This document shows positions 1-7,829 of a DNA stretch of 64,000 nt, piece by piece. Numbering within the stretch: the stretch's first letter is position 1; every line of letters starts with the position of its first letter. The notes under the pieces were generated by a model. That model made no database searches. It was not told the DNA's origin and was given only the letters and a program-made list of their open reading frames with translations. The position numbers were made by a program, and so were the translations under genes. This stretch comes from SZUA-442 sp035461905 (GTDB lineage: Bacteria > Actinomycetota > Acidimicrobiia > Spongiisociales > UBA5794): contig DATHUV010000034.1 of NCBI GenBank assembly GCA_035461905.1, positions 1-64,000 on the forward strand, read 5' to 3'.

Positions 1-1231
1 TGTGGACCTTCACGGCAGCGAGGATGTCGTAGTACTCGTCAACGACCTCTGGCACACCGAACCTGCGCATCTGGACATGTGACATGTCCCCACGCATGAA
101 GTCGAAGTTCCCGACATGCCGTGCATGGGCGTACCTCGAGCACACGTACTGCCACACGTGCGTCCGTGGGCGGTCGAAGTCGATCTCCCAGTTGGCGTTG
201 TCGTCGACACGTTCGTAGAGCTTGTACCGGGCGAGCGGTGAGAACACCCGCGACATCAACTCGGGCCTCGTGATGACGAAGTCCGGCCACTCCATCCCGT
301 AGTCGTCGATGACGGTGTGTCGGGGATCGGGGTCGACCTCGATCCCACGGAACGGCACGCCCATCGTTGCAGGGACGGGTTCCATCCCTGACGCCTTGAG
401 ACGCTTGATGAGGTCGACCCTTCGCTCGATCCTCCCGAACCTGTCGCCGGGATCCCCGAACAGCAGCGCGATTCGATCGTCCTCGTCCATGGCGAACAGC
501 TCCGCGGAACCCGTGGGCACGGTCGTGCCCGCGATCGCCGACCCCTGTTGGACGAGCCAGGTGAAGATCTCGTCCTCGACGGCGTCGACCAAACCAGCAG
601 ACTTGTCCACGATGCGGCGGTCGAGGACGCGCATCCATTCGAAGTGGTCGGGCGATGCGAGGGCAGGCTCGGAGAACCGATCGGTGTGGGGGATGACGTC
701 CATGCCGATCGTCTTCCCCATCACGTGGAGCAGGTTCGAGGTCGCCCGCAGCTGCCTGTCGACGGTTCCGAGGTTTGGTGCGTGCTCGTACAGCTCGTCG
801 GAGAAGTACTCGGTGTTGAGCTGCCAGCCCGCAATGCCGTAGAGGCTCTTGACGACCCCGGGTTCCCAGATCGGCAGGAGGTGGATCGAGTCCATCGCGC
901 CGGGCAGGGTGAGGGCATACTTCACGACGCCTGCGTAGTCGCCGACCGTGCGCACGTTGACGCCGACCATGTTCGTCCGCTTGACCCATGACGAGTCCGG
1001 CTCGCCACGCCGCGGCGATTGAACGGCGGCCGGGAGATCAGCAATCGTCCTATCGAGGTCGACCGCGTCATCGGACAACGCAGCGTCGATGGCGTCCCCG
1101 TGACGATCCCTGAGGATCTCGAGGACCCTCTGGAGGGGCAGCGCGATCGCGTCCTGGGGCCGGAGGCCCGCGATGAACGAGGTCTCGCCGGATGCGTATC
1201 GTGCGCGCCCCGGGATCGGGATCTCGCTCAC
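1..1231 (-). CDS. Putative alpha-amylase-superfamily (GH13-like) glycoside hydrolase, 3' end outside window
   Basis: An open frame of about 410 codons runs from a GTG at 1231 off the left edge without a stop. The GTG overlaps the TGA of the upstream kinase gene (GTGA), so the two are translationally coupled. The translation looks like a (beta/alpha)8 sugar-active enzyme: MVGVNVRTVGDYAG at residues 88-101, SIHLLPIWEP at 115-124, GMDVIPHTDRF at 176-186 and FDFMRGDMSH at 376-385. The last motif lies where GH13 enzymes carry their nucleophile Asp (G-F-R-x-D). Family assignment rests on these motifs only. Substrate is unknown, and the missing C-terminus leaves room for another TIM-barrel family. 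Confidence 0.55.
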   Translation of the reverse strand, partial: MSEIPIPGRARYASGETSFIAGLRPQDAIALPLQRVLEILRDRHGDAIDAALSDDAVDLDRTIADLPAAVQSPRRGEPDSSWVKRTNMVGVNVRTVGDYAGVVKYALTLPGAMDSIHLLPIWEPGVVKSLYGIAGWQLNTEYFSDELYEHAPNLGTVDRQLRATSNLLHVMGKTIGMDVIPHTDRFSEPALASPDHFEWMRVLDRRIVDKSAGLVDAVEDEIFTWLVQQGSAIAGTTVPTGSAELFAMDEDDRIALLFGDPGDRFGRIERRVDLIKRLKASGMEPVPATMGVPFRGIEVDPDPRHTVIDDYGMEWPDFVITRPELMSRVFSPLARYKLYERVDDNANWEIDFDRPRTHVWQYVCSRYAHARHVGNFDFMRGDMSHVQMRRFGVPEVVDEYYDILAAVKVH

Positions 1232-1875
1232 ACCGTCACAAATTCGACGTCGTAGTCACGTGTGATGATGACGTCGGCTCGGGACCGGTGGCGCGAGATG
1301 ATCTCGTGTTCCTCGGTGAGCACGTCCTCGATGAAGGGATCGAAGTCCTCGCGACCCCTCGTCATCCGGTGATGGAGCGTCTCGAGCCTGTTCCGGGCGA
1401 TGAAGATCCGCCGATCGACGTGGTCGCACAACGACGTGTACACCCCCTCGGCGATCACGACGTCGATGCCCTCGAGTGACACCGTCTCCTCGTCGATCCT
1501 GTTGTCCGCATAGATCACGAGCGGCTTGACGATCGACTCGGCGCCGTCCTGTGCGGCCTGGAGGTGTGAGTCGAGGAGGTCGATGCGCACCTCGGTCGTG
1601 CCGACCCAGTCGAAGTTGGCGCGCCTCGCGGCGTCGTTGAACTTCGGAGGGAGGACGTAGTAATCGTCCTGTTGGAGCACCACGGCGGGTACCCCGCGCT
1701 CTGCGAGCGCTTCGGCGAGCGCCTGGCCGGTCTCCGACTTACCGCTCCCCGACTCGCCGGCGACGGTCATGGTGAATCGCCTCGGTGAGGCCCTGATCTC
1801 GTCGACCAGCTTGGTGATGATGATGTCGGCGGCGCGCCGATGCTCTTCGCCGACGAGGATGATGTCTCCCTGCAT
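1228..1875 (-). CDS. Uridine kinase-like P-loop NTPase
   Basis: The 215-residue protein carries a Walker A motif GESGSGKSE near residues 40-48, followed by QQDDYY and a VVIAEGVY strand, the arrangement of the uridine kinase / phosphoribulokinase family. The length matches a single-domain kinase. The ATG at 1875 is preceded by TACACT six bases upstream, which fits a leaderless start. It overlaps the following glycoside-hydrolase-like gene by four bases, so the real substrate may be a sugar or nucleoside connected with that enzyme. Phosphotransferase activity is inferred from the fold; substrate is not evident. Confidence 0.75.
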   Translation of the reverse strand: MQGDIILVGEEHRRAADIIITKLVDEIRASPRRFTMTVAGESGSGKSETGQALAEALAERGVPAVVLQQDDYYVLPPKFNDAARRANFDWVGTTEVRIDLLDSHLQAAQDGAESIVKPLVIYADNRIDEETVSLEGIDVVIAEGVYTSLCDHVDRRIFIARNRLETLHHRMTRGREDFDPFIEDVLTEEHEIISRHRSRADVIITRDYDVEFVTV

Positions 1876-1881
1876 GACGCC

Positions 1882-1887
1882 AGTGTA
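1882..1887 (-). promoter_or_regulatory. -10 element of the kinase gene (leaderless type)
   Basis: TACACT on the minus strand sits exactly 6 nt before the ATG at 1875. This places the expected transcription start at the start codon. No Shine-Dalgarno sequence is present. Confidence 0.55.
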
Positions 1888-1905
1888 CGCGCCTGCGCGC
1901 GTGCG

Positions 1906-4101
1906 TCAGGTTCCGAAGCGCCTCAGGCGTAGGGAGTTCGTGACGACCGACACCGACGAGAACGCCATCGCCGCAGCGGCGATCATCGGGTTGAGGAAGC
2001 CGAGGGCGGCGAGGGGGATCGCGGCCGTGTTGTACGCGAACGCCCAGAAGAGGTTCTGGCGAATGACCCGGAAGGTCTGGCGCGCCAGTGCAATGGCCGT
2101 GACCGATGTGGACGGGTCTGCGGACATCAACACCACGTCCCCTGCCTCGATCGCGACGTCCGTTCCGGATCCCACCGCCATCCCGAGGTCGGCGACGGTC
2201 AGTGCCGGGGCGTCGTTGATCCCGTCACCGACGAAGGCGACGATGCGGCCCTCGGCCTGCATCGCGGCAACCGCGGCGGACTTCTCGCCGGGAAGGACCT
2301 CGGAGACCACCGTGTCGATCCCGACCTCTGCGCCGATGCGCTGGGCGCTCTGTCGCGAGTCACCGGTGAGCATCGCCGTGGTGAGGCCCTTGGCGCGGAG
2401 TTGCTCGATCGCCGATGCCGAGGTCGCCCTCACCGTGTCGGCGACGCTGAGCACGCCCCGGACGCTCCCGTCCCAACCGGCGAAGAACGTCGTCCGGCCG
2501 GTCTCGGCGATTTCCTCGAAGCTCGCGGTCCAGTGCTCGATCCCGTCGTAGGCGAGATCGGTGAATAGGGATGCCCGACCGACGGCGACGGCCTTTCCAT
2601 CGACAGTTCCGGTTGCACCCTTTCCCTCGATCGCCGTGACGTCATCGACGCGTCCGAGGGCGATCTCGCGCTCCTCGGCGCCGAGGACGACGGCCCTCGC
2701 GATGGGGTGTTCGGACCCGGACTCGAGGGACGCCACGAGCTTGAGGAACTCCTCGGTGCCTGCATCTGTCTCGACGTCGACGAGGGTCATCGCCCCCCTC
2801 GTGAGGGTGCCGGTCTTGTCGAACACCACGGTGTCGATGTTCTGGGCCCGCTCGAAGACTTCGGCATTCTTGAACAGGACTCCCAACTCGGCGCCCCTGC
2901 CGGATCCGACCATGATCGCCGTGGGGGTCGCGAGGCCGAGCGCGCACGGACAGGCGATGATGAGGACCGCGACTGCGTTGCGCACCGCCACGGCGGTGTC
3001 GCCGTCGATGATGAGCCAGGCGATGAGTACGACGATCGCGATCCCGATGACGGTCGGAACGAACACGCCCGAGACGCGGTCAGCGAGCCTCTGCACGGGC
3101 GCCTTCGTGGCCTGTGCGTCCTCGACGAGGCGCATGATCTGGCTGAGTGCCGTGTTGGGCCCGACGTGTTCGACCTCGACCTCGAGGCGACCCTGCTGGT
3201 TCACCGTTGCAGCGAAGACCTGCGAACCCGGCTCCTTGTCGACGGCGACGCTCTCCCCTGTGAGCATCGACTCGTCCACGCCCGACCGGCCCGCCGTCAC
3301 GACCCCGTCGGCGGGTATCTTCTCACCGGGCAGCACGACGACGGTGTTTCCGGGTGCGAGCTCGAGCGGATCAACCATGACCTCGACGCCGTCACGGACC
3401 AGCCGGGCCTGTTTCGCTCCGAGTTCGGCGAGCTTGGCGATCGCGTTCGACGCTTGCCCCTTCGCCCGTGCCTCGAAGTAGCGACCCAACAGGATGAGCG
3501 TCACGATCATGGCGGCCGTCTCGAAGAAGACGAACGCCCCGCCGGTGCCCATGTGATCAGCACCGACGATGTGCTCTGCGCCTTGTACCAGCAGCACCTC
3601 CGTCGAGTACCCCCACGCCGCGAGCGAGCCGACGGAGATCAGGGTGTCCATCGCCGGGGACAGCGATGTGATCTGTTTCCATGCGGCTGCGTGGAACTGC
3701 CACCCGAAGACGAACACGACGACCGTCGTGAGGATGAACTGGACCCACGGGTTCCACAGCTCGAACGGCCCGATCATCGCAAGGACCATGACGGGCGCGG
3801 TGAGGACGGCCGCACCGATGACGTTGCGCAGCTGGTACCGCGCCTCGGCGCTGTAGCGCTCGGTCACCGAGATGCGAACGTCGTCGGGGTGGATCTCATC
3901 TATGTCGTACCCGATCTTCGCGACGGCAGCCCGAAGCCGTTCGACGTCGGTTCCCTCGGCGACGGTCGCTCTGGCCTCCTGTCCCGCGAAGTTGACGACC
4001 GCTGACTCGACGCCGTCCTGTTTGGACAGGACGCGCTCGATCCGCACCGCGCACGAGGCGCAGGTCATCCCCTCAACATCGAACCGAATGGTGTCCGTCA
4101 T
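1906..4101 (-). CDS. copA: Copper-translocating P1B-type ATPase
   Basis: The 731-residue protein exports Cu(I) across the membrane. It has an N-terminal heavy-metal-associated domain with MTCASC (Cys14 and Cys17), the transmembrane CPC motif (ACPCALGL, about residue 386), the phosphorylation site DKTGTLT (about 429), the HP locus SEHPIARA and the hinge GDGIND (about 626). The start at 4101 is chosen because GGAGAAGG lies just upstream. A longer frame begins at 4161, but its extra residues are translated from the dispersed palindrome at 4114-4165 and are not homologous to CopA. It is the last gene of csoR-copZ-copA, and the CsoR repressor implies copper induction. Confidence 0.95.
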   Translation of the reverse strand: MTDTIRFDVEGMTCASCAVRIERVLSKQDGVESAVVNFAGQEARATVAEGTDVERLRAAVAKIGYDIDEIHPDDVRISVTERYSAEARYQLRNVIGAAVLTAPVMVLAMIGPFELWNPWVQFILTTVVVFVFGWQFHAAAWKQITSLSPAMDTLISVGSLAAWGYSTEVLLVQGAEHIVGADHMGTGGAFVFFETAAMIVTLILLGRYFEARAKGQASNAIAKLAELGAKQARLVRDGVEVMVDPLELAPGNTVVVLPGEKIPADGVVTAGRSGVDESMLTGESVAVDKEPGSQVFAATVNQQGRLEVEVEHVGPNTALSQIMRLVEDAQATKAPVQRLADRVSGVFVPTVIGIAIVVLIAWLIIDGDTAVAVRNAVAVLIIACPCALGLATPTAIMVGSGRGAELGVLFKNAEVFERAQNIDTVVFDKTGTLTRGAMTLVDVETDAGTEEFLKLVASLESGSEHPIARAVVLGAEEREIALGRVDDVTAIEGKGATGTVDGKAVAVGRASLFTDLAYDGIEHWTASFEEIAETGRTTFFAGWDGSVRGVLSVADTVRATSASAIEQLRAKGLTTAMLTGDSRQSAQRIGAEVGIDTVVSEVLPGEKSAAVAAMQAEGRIVAFVGDGINDAPALTVADLGMAVGSGTDVAIEAGDVVLMSADPSTSVTAIALARQTFRVIRQNLFWAFAYNTAAIPLAALGFLNPMIAAAAMAFSSVSVVTNSLRLRRFGT

Positions 4102-4113
4102 ACCTTCTCCCGT

Positions 4114-4165
4114 GTTCTTGCGTAGCTGGGTTCCACCCATGGGTGGAACCCAGTTACGCAAGAAC
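4114..4165. repeat. Dispersed palindromic repeat, copy 1
   Basis: A 52-bp inverted repeat with one mismatch (GTAGC in the left arm against GTAAC implied by the right). Arms begin GTTCTTGCGTA and the centre is CCACCCATGGGTGG. It lies inside the copper operon between the copZ stop and the copA ribosome binding site, where its hairpin could change copA expression relative to copZ. Confidence 0.9.
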
Positions 4166-4173
4166 GCTGCATC

Positions 4174-4383
4174 TCAGCGGGCGACGTCGTAGCCCTGGTC
4201 CTCGATCGCCGTGATGATCGCGTCGAGGTCGACGGCGGACTCGTCATAAGTGACAGCGACCGTCCGTGCGTCGATCGTTACCTCGGCGGAGGCGACGCCG
4301 TCCATCGGGGCGACAGCGCCCTCGATCGAGGACTTGCAGTGCCCGCACGAAATGTCGGGGACGTTCAACGTGACCTGGTTCAT
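4174..4383 (-). CDS. copZ: CopZ-like copper chaperone (HMA domain)
   Basis: A 69-residue stand-alone heavy-metal-associated domain with ferredoxin-like length and the metal-binding CGHC motif (Cys13, Cys16) in DISCGHCKSSI. It would carry Cu(I) to CopA or to the repressor. Its ATG overlaps the csoR TGA by four bases (ATGA). The dispersed palindrome separates it from copA. Confidence 0.9.
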   Translation of the reverse strand: MNQVTLNVPDISCGHCKSSIEGAVAPMDGVASAEVTIDARTVAVTYDESAVDLDAIITAIEDQGYDVAR

Positions 4384-4658
4384 CGTGTTCCTCTCGTTGG
4401 TGTGTAGCGGAGGGTCTCCATGAGTTCATCCACGACCTGGGTGGATCGACCCTCCTTGACATGCTCGACGACGCACGTCTCGATGTGGTTCTGGAGCAGT
4501 ACCCGGTTCACCCCTTCGAGGGAACCCTGCAACGCCGAGACCTGTTTCATGATGTCGGGGCAGTACTTCTCCTCCTCGACCATCCGGATCACCGCGTCCA
4601 AGTGACCCCGAACCGTCTTCAACCGGTTCAGCGCGGAGACTTTGTGCTCAGGCTTCAT
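4380..4658 (-). CDS. csoR: CsoR-family copper-sensing repressor
   Basis: A 92-residue all-alpha DUF156 protein with the Cu(I) ligands Cys33, His58 and Cys62 (KYCPDIM, NHIETCV). The spacing of 25 and 4 residues equals the Cys36-His61-Cys65 spacing of M. tuberculosis CsoR. It heads the operon and should repress its own transcription until Cu(I) binds. The ATG at 4658 follows TATACT by 7 nt, and that -10 element runs into the operator palindrome, so binding would block RNA polymerase directly. Confidence 0.93.
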   Translation of the reverse strand: MKPEHKVSALNRLKTVRGHLDAVIRMVEEEKYCPDIMKQVSALQGSLEGVNRVLLQNHIETCVVEHVKEGRSTQVVDELMETLRYTPTRGTR

Positions 4659-4665
4659 GGAGGAG

Positions 4666-4697
4666 AGTATACCCCACCCCCAGGGGGGTGGGGTACG
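4666..4697. promoter_or_regulatory. CsoR operator and csoR -10 element
   Basis: The inverted repeat TACCCCACCCCC / GGGGGGTGGGGTA is centred near 4682. It has the GC-rich core flanked by TA-rich ends known for CsoR boxes. The minus-strand -10 hexamer TATACT (4666-4671) abuts it, 7 nt from the csoR ATG. Confidence 0.8.
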
Positions 4698-4718
4698 GTG
4701 ATCGAGGAGCGGACGCGG

Positions 4719-5852
4719 TCACTCGTCGCTCGGGGTGAGGCCGAGTTCCTCGGAGCGGTGAACCCAGCGTGCAACGTCCCGCGGACTGATGATGCCGAGG
4801 ACCCGGTCCCCGTCCATGACCAGCACGCGGTCGATCTCCTCGGATTGGAGCTGCTCGAGGACGGCGTCCATCGGCCGGTCGGCCGGGACGCAGTGCAGGT
4901 CTTCGAGTGGCGTCATGGCACGCCACACCTGGATGAAATCCCACTGGTCCCTGGGCACCTGGCGCACCCCTCGGAGGGTCAACAGGCCGCTCGTCACGCC
5001 CTCGTCATCGACCGGGAACGCCGAGTGGTCGTAGCGGAGGAAGTAGTGGTCGACCGCTTCGGTGAGCGTGATCCCGGCTGGGATCGTCACCGGGTCGGGT
5101 GACATGAGGTCTCCGGCGTTCAGGCCGCGCAACAGACGTCGCATGACGACACCGGATGCGGAGGCACCTGCGGCCTGGTACAGGAACCATCCGATGGCCG
5201 CGAGCCATAGGCCACCGAGGTTCCCGGAGAAGACGCGAACCAACCCGAAGGCGATCATCGCGATCGCCACCACCTGTCCTCCTCGTGCCGCCCCACGGGT
5301 CGCCTGCGTCACGCTTCCGGAACGCCTCCACAGGATCGATCGCAGGACCCTGCCCCCGTCGAGTGGGAACCCGGGCAGCAGATTGAAGAATCCGAGCGCG
5401 AGGTTGATCCAACCCAGATAGCCGAGTGCCCACGCAACGGGGTCGGGCAGCACGGTGCCGACCGTCACGGTCAGTGCCCAGAAGACTCCGGCGAGCACGA
5501 TCGACGTCATCGGGCCGACGATGGCGATCTTGAACTCGTCGCCAGGTGACTCGGCGTCCATCTTCGTCTGGGTGACACCGCCGAACAGGAACAGGGTGAT
5601 CCCTTGGACGGGGATGCCGAGACTTCGCGCCACCACCGAGTGGCTGAGTTCGTGCAGCAGGACCGATCCGAAGAACAAGCTCGCCGTCACCACGGCCAAC
5701 GCCAGGCTCGGCTCTGCCCGCAAGTCCTCGAACACGAAGCGGAATTGCAGGTACAGGCTCCATGCGATGAGGAACGCGATGACGAGCCAGGATCCGTCGA
5801 TGCGAACCTCGATCCCGAGGATCGACCCGATGCGAAATCCGCCTCCGCCCAT
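4719..5852 (-). CDS. Site-2-type M50 intramembrane metalloprotease with two CBS domains
   Basis: A 377-residue membrane protein. The zinc motif HELSH is at residues 67-71 in a hydrophobic helix, and the second motif NLLPGFPLDGGR, with the third ligand Asp, is near residue 157. The last ~140 residues form a CBS pair, which often binds adenosine nucleotides and gates the enzyme. Such enzymes (Rip3/SpoIVFB-like) cut membrane-bound regulators or clear signal peptides; the substrate is not evident here. The ATG at 5852 follows TACCGT by 6 nt, consistent with a leaderless start. Confidence 0.9.
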   Translation of the reverse strand: MGGGGFRIGSILGIEVRIDGSWLVIAFLIAWSLYLQFRFVFEDLRAEPSLALAVVTASLFFGSVLLHELSHSVVARSLGIPVQGITLFLFGGVTQTKMDAESPGDEFKIAIVGPMTSIVLAGVFWALTVTVGTVLPDPVAWALGYLGWINLALGFFNLLPGFPLDGGRVLRSILWRRSGSVTQATRGAARGGQVVAIAMIAFGLVRVFSGNLGGLWLAAIGWFLYQAAGASASGVVMRRLLRGLNAGDLMSPDPVTIPAGITLTEAVDHYFLRYDHSAFPVDDEGVTSGLLTLRGVRQVPRDQWDFIQVWRAMTPLEDLHCVPADRPMDAVLEQLQSEEIDRVLVMDGDRVLGIISPRDVARWVHRSEELGLTPSDE

Positions 5853-5858
5853 ACCGAA

Positions 5859-5864
5859 ACGGTA
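5859..5864 (-). promoter_or_regulatory. -10 element of the M50 protease gene (leaderless type)
   Basis: TACCGT on the minus strand lies 6 nt before the ATG at 5852, with no ribosome binding site between. Confidence 0.5.
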
Positions 5865-6078
5865 CTCCGGCGACAGCTCAGCGGAACAGCGGCCACCTCG
5901 CCCCTCGTCCTCCTTTCAAGGAGGACGGCAGAGGAGCGAAGCGACGATGCAGGGGATGGTGTACGAAGAGCCACGACATGGCCGGTTCCCACTTGCGTGC
6001 TCGCAGGCTCGCGGACCCCCCTGGCTCACTTCGTTCGCCCGTCCCCCCAAGAGTCTTGTTGTCTCACGCGTGAGCTGA

Positions 6079-6249
6079 CCGTCTGAGACCTCGAACCCCA
6101 GCTCGCAGGCAGAAGGCTGCCGATCACGCAGTGGTCGGACTCCGTTTCTGAAGGGAGGACCTTTCCGTCTGAGACCTCGAACCCCAGTTCGCAGGCGGAA
6201 GGCTGCCGATCACGCAGTGGTCGGACTCCGTTTCTGAAGGGAGGACCTT
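6079..6249. repeat. Two tandem copies of an 86-bp unit
   Basis: Copy 1 starts at 6079 and copy 2 at 6165, both with CCGTCTGAGACCTCGAACCC and both ending GGGAGGACCTT. They differ at about three positions (CAGCTC/CAGTTC, GGCAGA/GGCGGA, and a base at the junction). The pair lies directly downstream of the permease stop codon, in its 3' untranslated region. Confidence 0.9.
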
Positions 6250-6252
6250 GGC

Positions 6253-7056
6253 TCAGGTGCGGAGGAGGGAACCGATGCGGCGGGAGGTGATGAGCGAGCC
6301 GATGAGGCCCATTGCCACGAGGTAGACGAGCGCGACGAGCATCGTCCAATCGAGAACGCCGAGGGTCAGGCCGCGAACGAGGACGACGCTCTGGTAAAGG
6401 GGAGAGAACCAGGTGATGACCTGGAACGCGGGCGGGTAGACCTCGATCGGGTAGAACGTCGCCGAGAAGAGGAAGAGCGGCAGGGTGATCAGGGCGACGA
6501 GATCGAGATCCTGCCACGTACGCATGTACGTGACTCCTGCCGTCGCAACGGCTCCGAAGGCGAAGCCGATCAGAATCGTTGCGGGGAAGGCGAGGATGCC
6601 CCACGGCGACTCGATCAGGCCCATGATCGCCATGACGACGAGGAAGGCCGCCGAGTACGCCGCGCCCCGTGCGAGCGTCCAGCCGATCTCCCCGGTCGCC
6701 ACATCCCGTGGCTCGACGGGTGTGGAGAGCACACCGTCGTAGGTCTTGCCGTACTTGAGCTTGAAGAAGATGTTCGTGGACTCGTATACGGCGCCGTTCA
6801 TCGCCGATGCAGCGAGCATCGCCGGGGCGACGAAGGCCGTGTAGTCGACGGGTATCCCGCCGTACGACACATCACCGGCGAGCTCACCGATTCCCACGCC
6901 GATGGCGAAGAGGTAGAAGACCGGCTCGAACACGCCGGACAGGAGCACCGGCCAAAAGGACTTCGTCGCCATGATGTTGCGCTCGAGCAGGTACCGCCCC
7001 CTCCAGCGTCGCGGGAGCGGCGGGATCACCCGGGTTGTGAGGGTCCCCGATGTCAT
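6253..7056 (-). CDS. ABC-2 type exporter permease (second subunit)
   Basis: A 267-residue integral membrane protein with six predicted hydrophobic segments and an ABC-2 fold (PVFYLFAIGVGIGELAG, PLFLFSATFYPIEVYPPAF, SPLYQSVVLVRGL). It pairs with the similar upstream permease and the ATPase to form a heteromeric exporter. The ATG at 7056 overlaps the upstream gene's TGA (ATGA); a longer upstream frame is not homologous. The cargo could be a drug, lipid or polysaccharide precursor and cannot be told from the sequence. Confidence 0.9.
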   Translation of the reverse strand: MTSGTLTTRVIPPLPRRWRGRYLLERNIMATKSFWPVLLSGVFEPVFYLFAIGVGIGELAGDVSYGGIPVDYTAFVAPAMLAASAMNGAVYESTNIFFKLKYGKTYDGVLSTPVEPRDVATGEIGWTLARGAAYSAAFLVVMAIMGLIESPWGILAFPATILIGFAFGAVATAGVTYMRTWQDLDLVALITLPLFLFSATFYPIEVYPPAFQVITWFSPLYQSVVLVRGLTLGVLDWTMLVALVYLVAMGLIGSLITSRRIGSLLRT

Positions 7057-7829
7057 GGCGTCAGCTTCTTGCGCATCGGAGTGAGAGCGATCACGATGCC
7101 CGCGCCAATCAGGACCGTCAGGTAGGTGATGCTCACCCAGGGTGCAACGGCGGGCGTGGATCCGATCACGATGGCCCTCGCCATCTCGACGCCGTGGTAC
7201 ATCGGCGTGATGAGCGCCACGGGCTCGAGCCAGTTCGGGAGCTGGCTGACCGGGAAGAAGGCACCGGAGAAGAGGAACATCGGGATCACGACGAACCGGA
7301 AGTAGAGCGGAAGGCCCGTCGGTTCCTCCAGGTGGACGGTGAACGCCGTGGTCAGCGACGCCATCGAGATCCCGACAAGGAGGGCGGGAGCCACGGCGAG
7401 GAGGGACTCGAGGAGGGGGGCGACCCTGAACGCCGACATCACGACGGCGAAGATCACCGAGACCATCAGCACACGGGCCGACGACCACAGGATGTGGCCA
7501 TAGAGAGCGCCGCGGACGCCGATCGGGGTGGCGAGGCGGGCCTTCCACGTCTGTTGCCACTTGATGCCCGCCATCACCTTCCACGAGCCCTCACCCGCCC
7601 CCGTCTGCATCGCCGTGGCGACCAGGAGTCCCGGTGCGAGGAATGTGAGATATGACACGCCGTCGAGGCCTGCGGGGAGGTTCGCGTCGACGAGTGACCC
7701 GAGGCCGACGCCCATGGCGAGGAGGTAGAGGACCGGGTTGAGGAAGCTCGAGAACACCGATCCGCGCCATGTGCGGCGATACACACGGGCCTCTGCCTCG
7801 AACACACGGAGGGAGAGCGGTGCCGCCAT
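7053..7829 (-). CDS. ABC-2 type exporter permease (first subunit)
   Basis: A permease of about 258 residues, parallel in structure to the following gene: LNPVLYLLAMGVGLGSLV near the N-terminus and FLFSGAFFPVSQLPNWL before the last helices, the conserved ABC-2 element. The ATG at 7829 shares a base with the ATPase stop (TGATG); an in-frame GTG three bases earlier is an alternative. The three genes form one tightly coupled operon. Confidence 0.9.
   Translation of the reverse strand: MAAPLSLRVFEAEARVYRRTWRGSVFSSFLNPVLYLLAMGVGLGSLVDANLPAGLDGVSYLTFLAPGLLVATAMQTGAGEGSWKVMAGIKWQQTWKARLATPIGVRGALYGHILWSSARVLMVSVIFAVVMSAFRVAPLLESLLAVAPALLVGISMASLTTAFTVHLEEPTGLPLYFRFVVIPMFLFSGAFFPVSQLPNWLEPVALITPMYHGVEMARAIVIGSTPAVAPWVSITYLTVLIGAGIVIALTPMRKKLTP

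Larger units (their letters stand above)
5853..6252. other. Non-coding stretch between the protease gene and the ABC exporter operon
   Basis: I see no gene in these 400 bases. The short frames in it have no homologous look and no start signals. The left part carries the protease promoter and a stretch around 5910-5950 with a small inverted repeat (CCTCCTTTCAAGGAGG). The right part is filled by the 86-bp tandem repeat that ends three bases before the stop of the permease gene. Confidence 0.7.

Noticed and set aside
2707..4005. A 432-codon open frame on the plus strand
   Set aside because: It is antisense to copA, whose P-type ATPase motifs are unambiguous. The peptide is Arg/Asp/His-rich, which is usual for shadows in GC-rich DNA.
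4102..4161. An N-terminal extension of CopA
   Set aside because: Those codons are the translated palindromic repeat. A good ribosome binding site lies before the ATG at 4101, where HMA similarity begins.
6026..6604. A minus-strand frame through the 86-bp tandem repeat
   Set aside because: It reads the repeat and then the permease gene in the wrong frame. No start signal and no homologous look.
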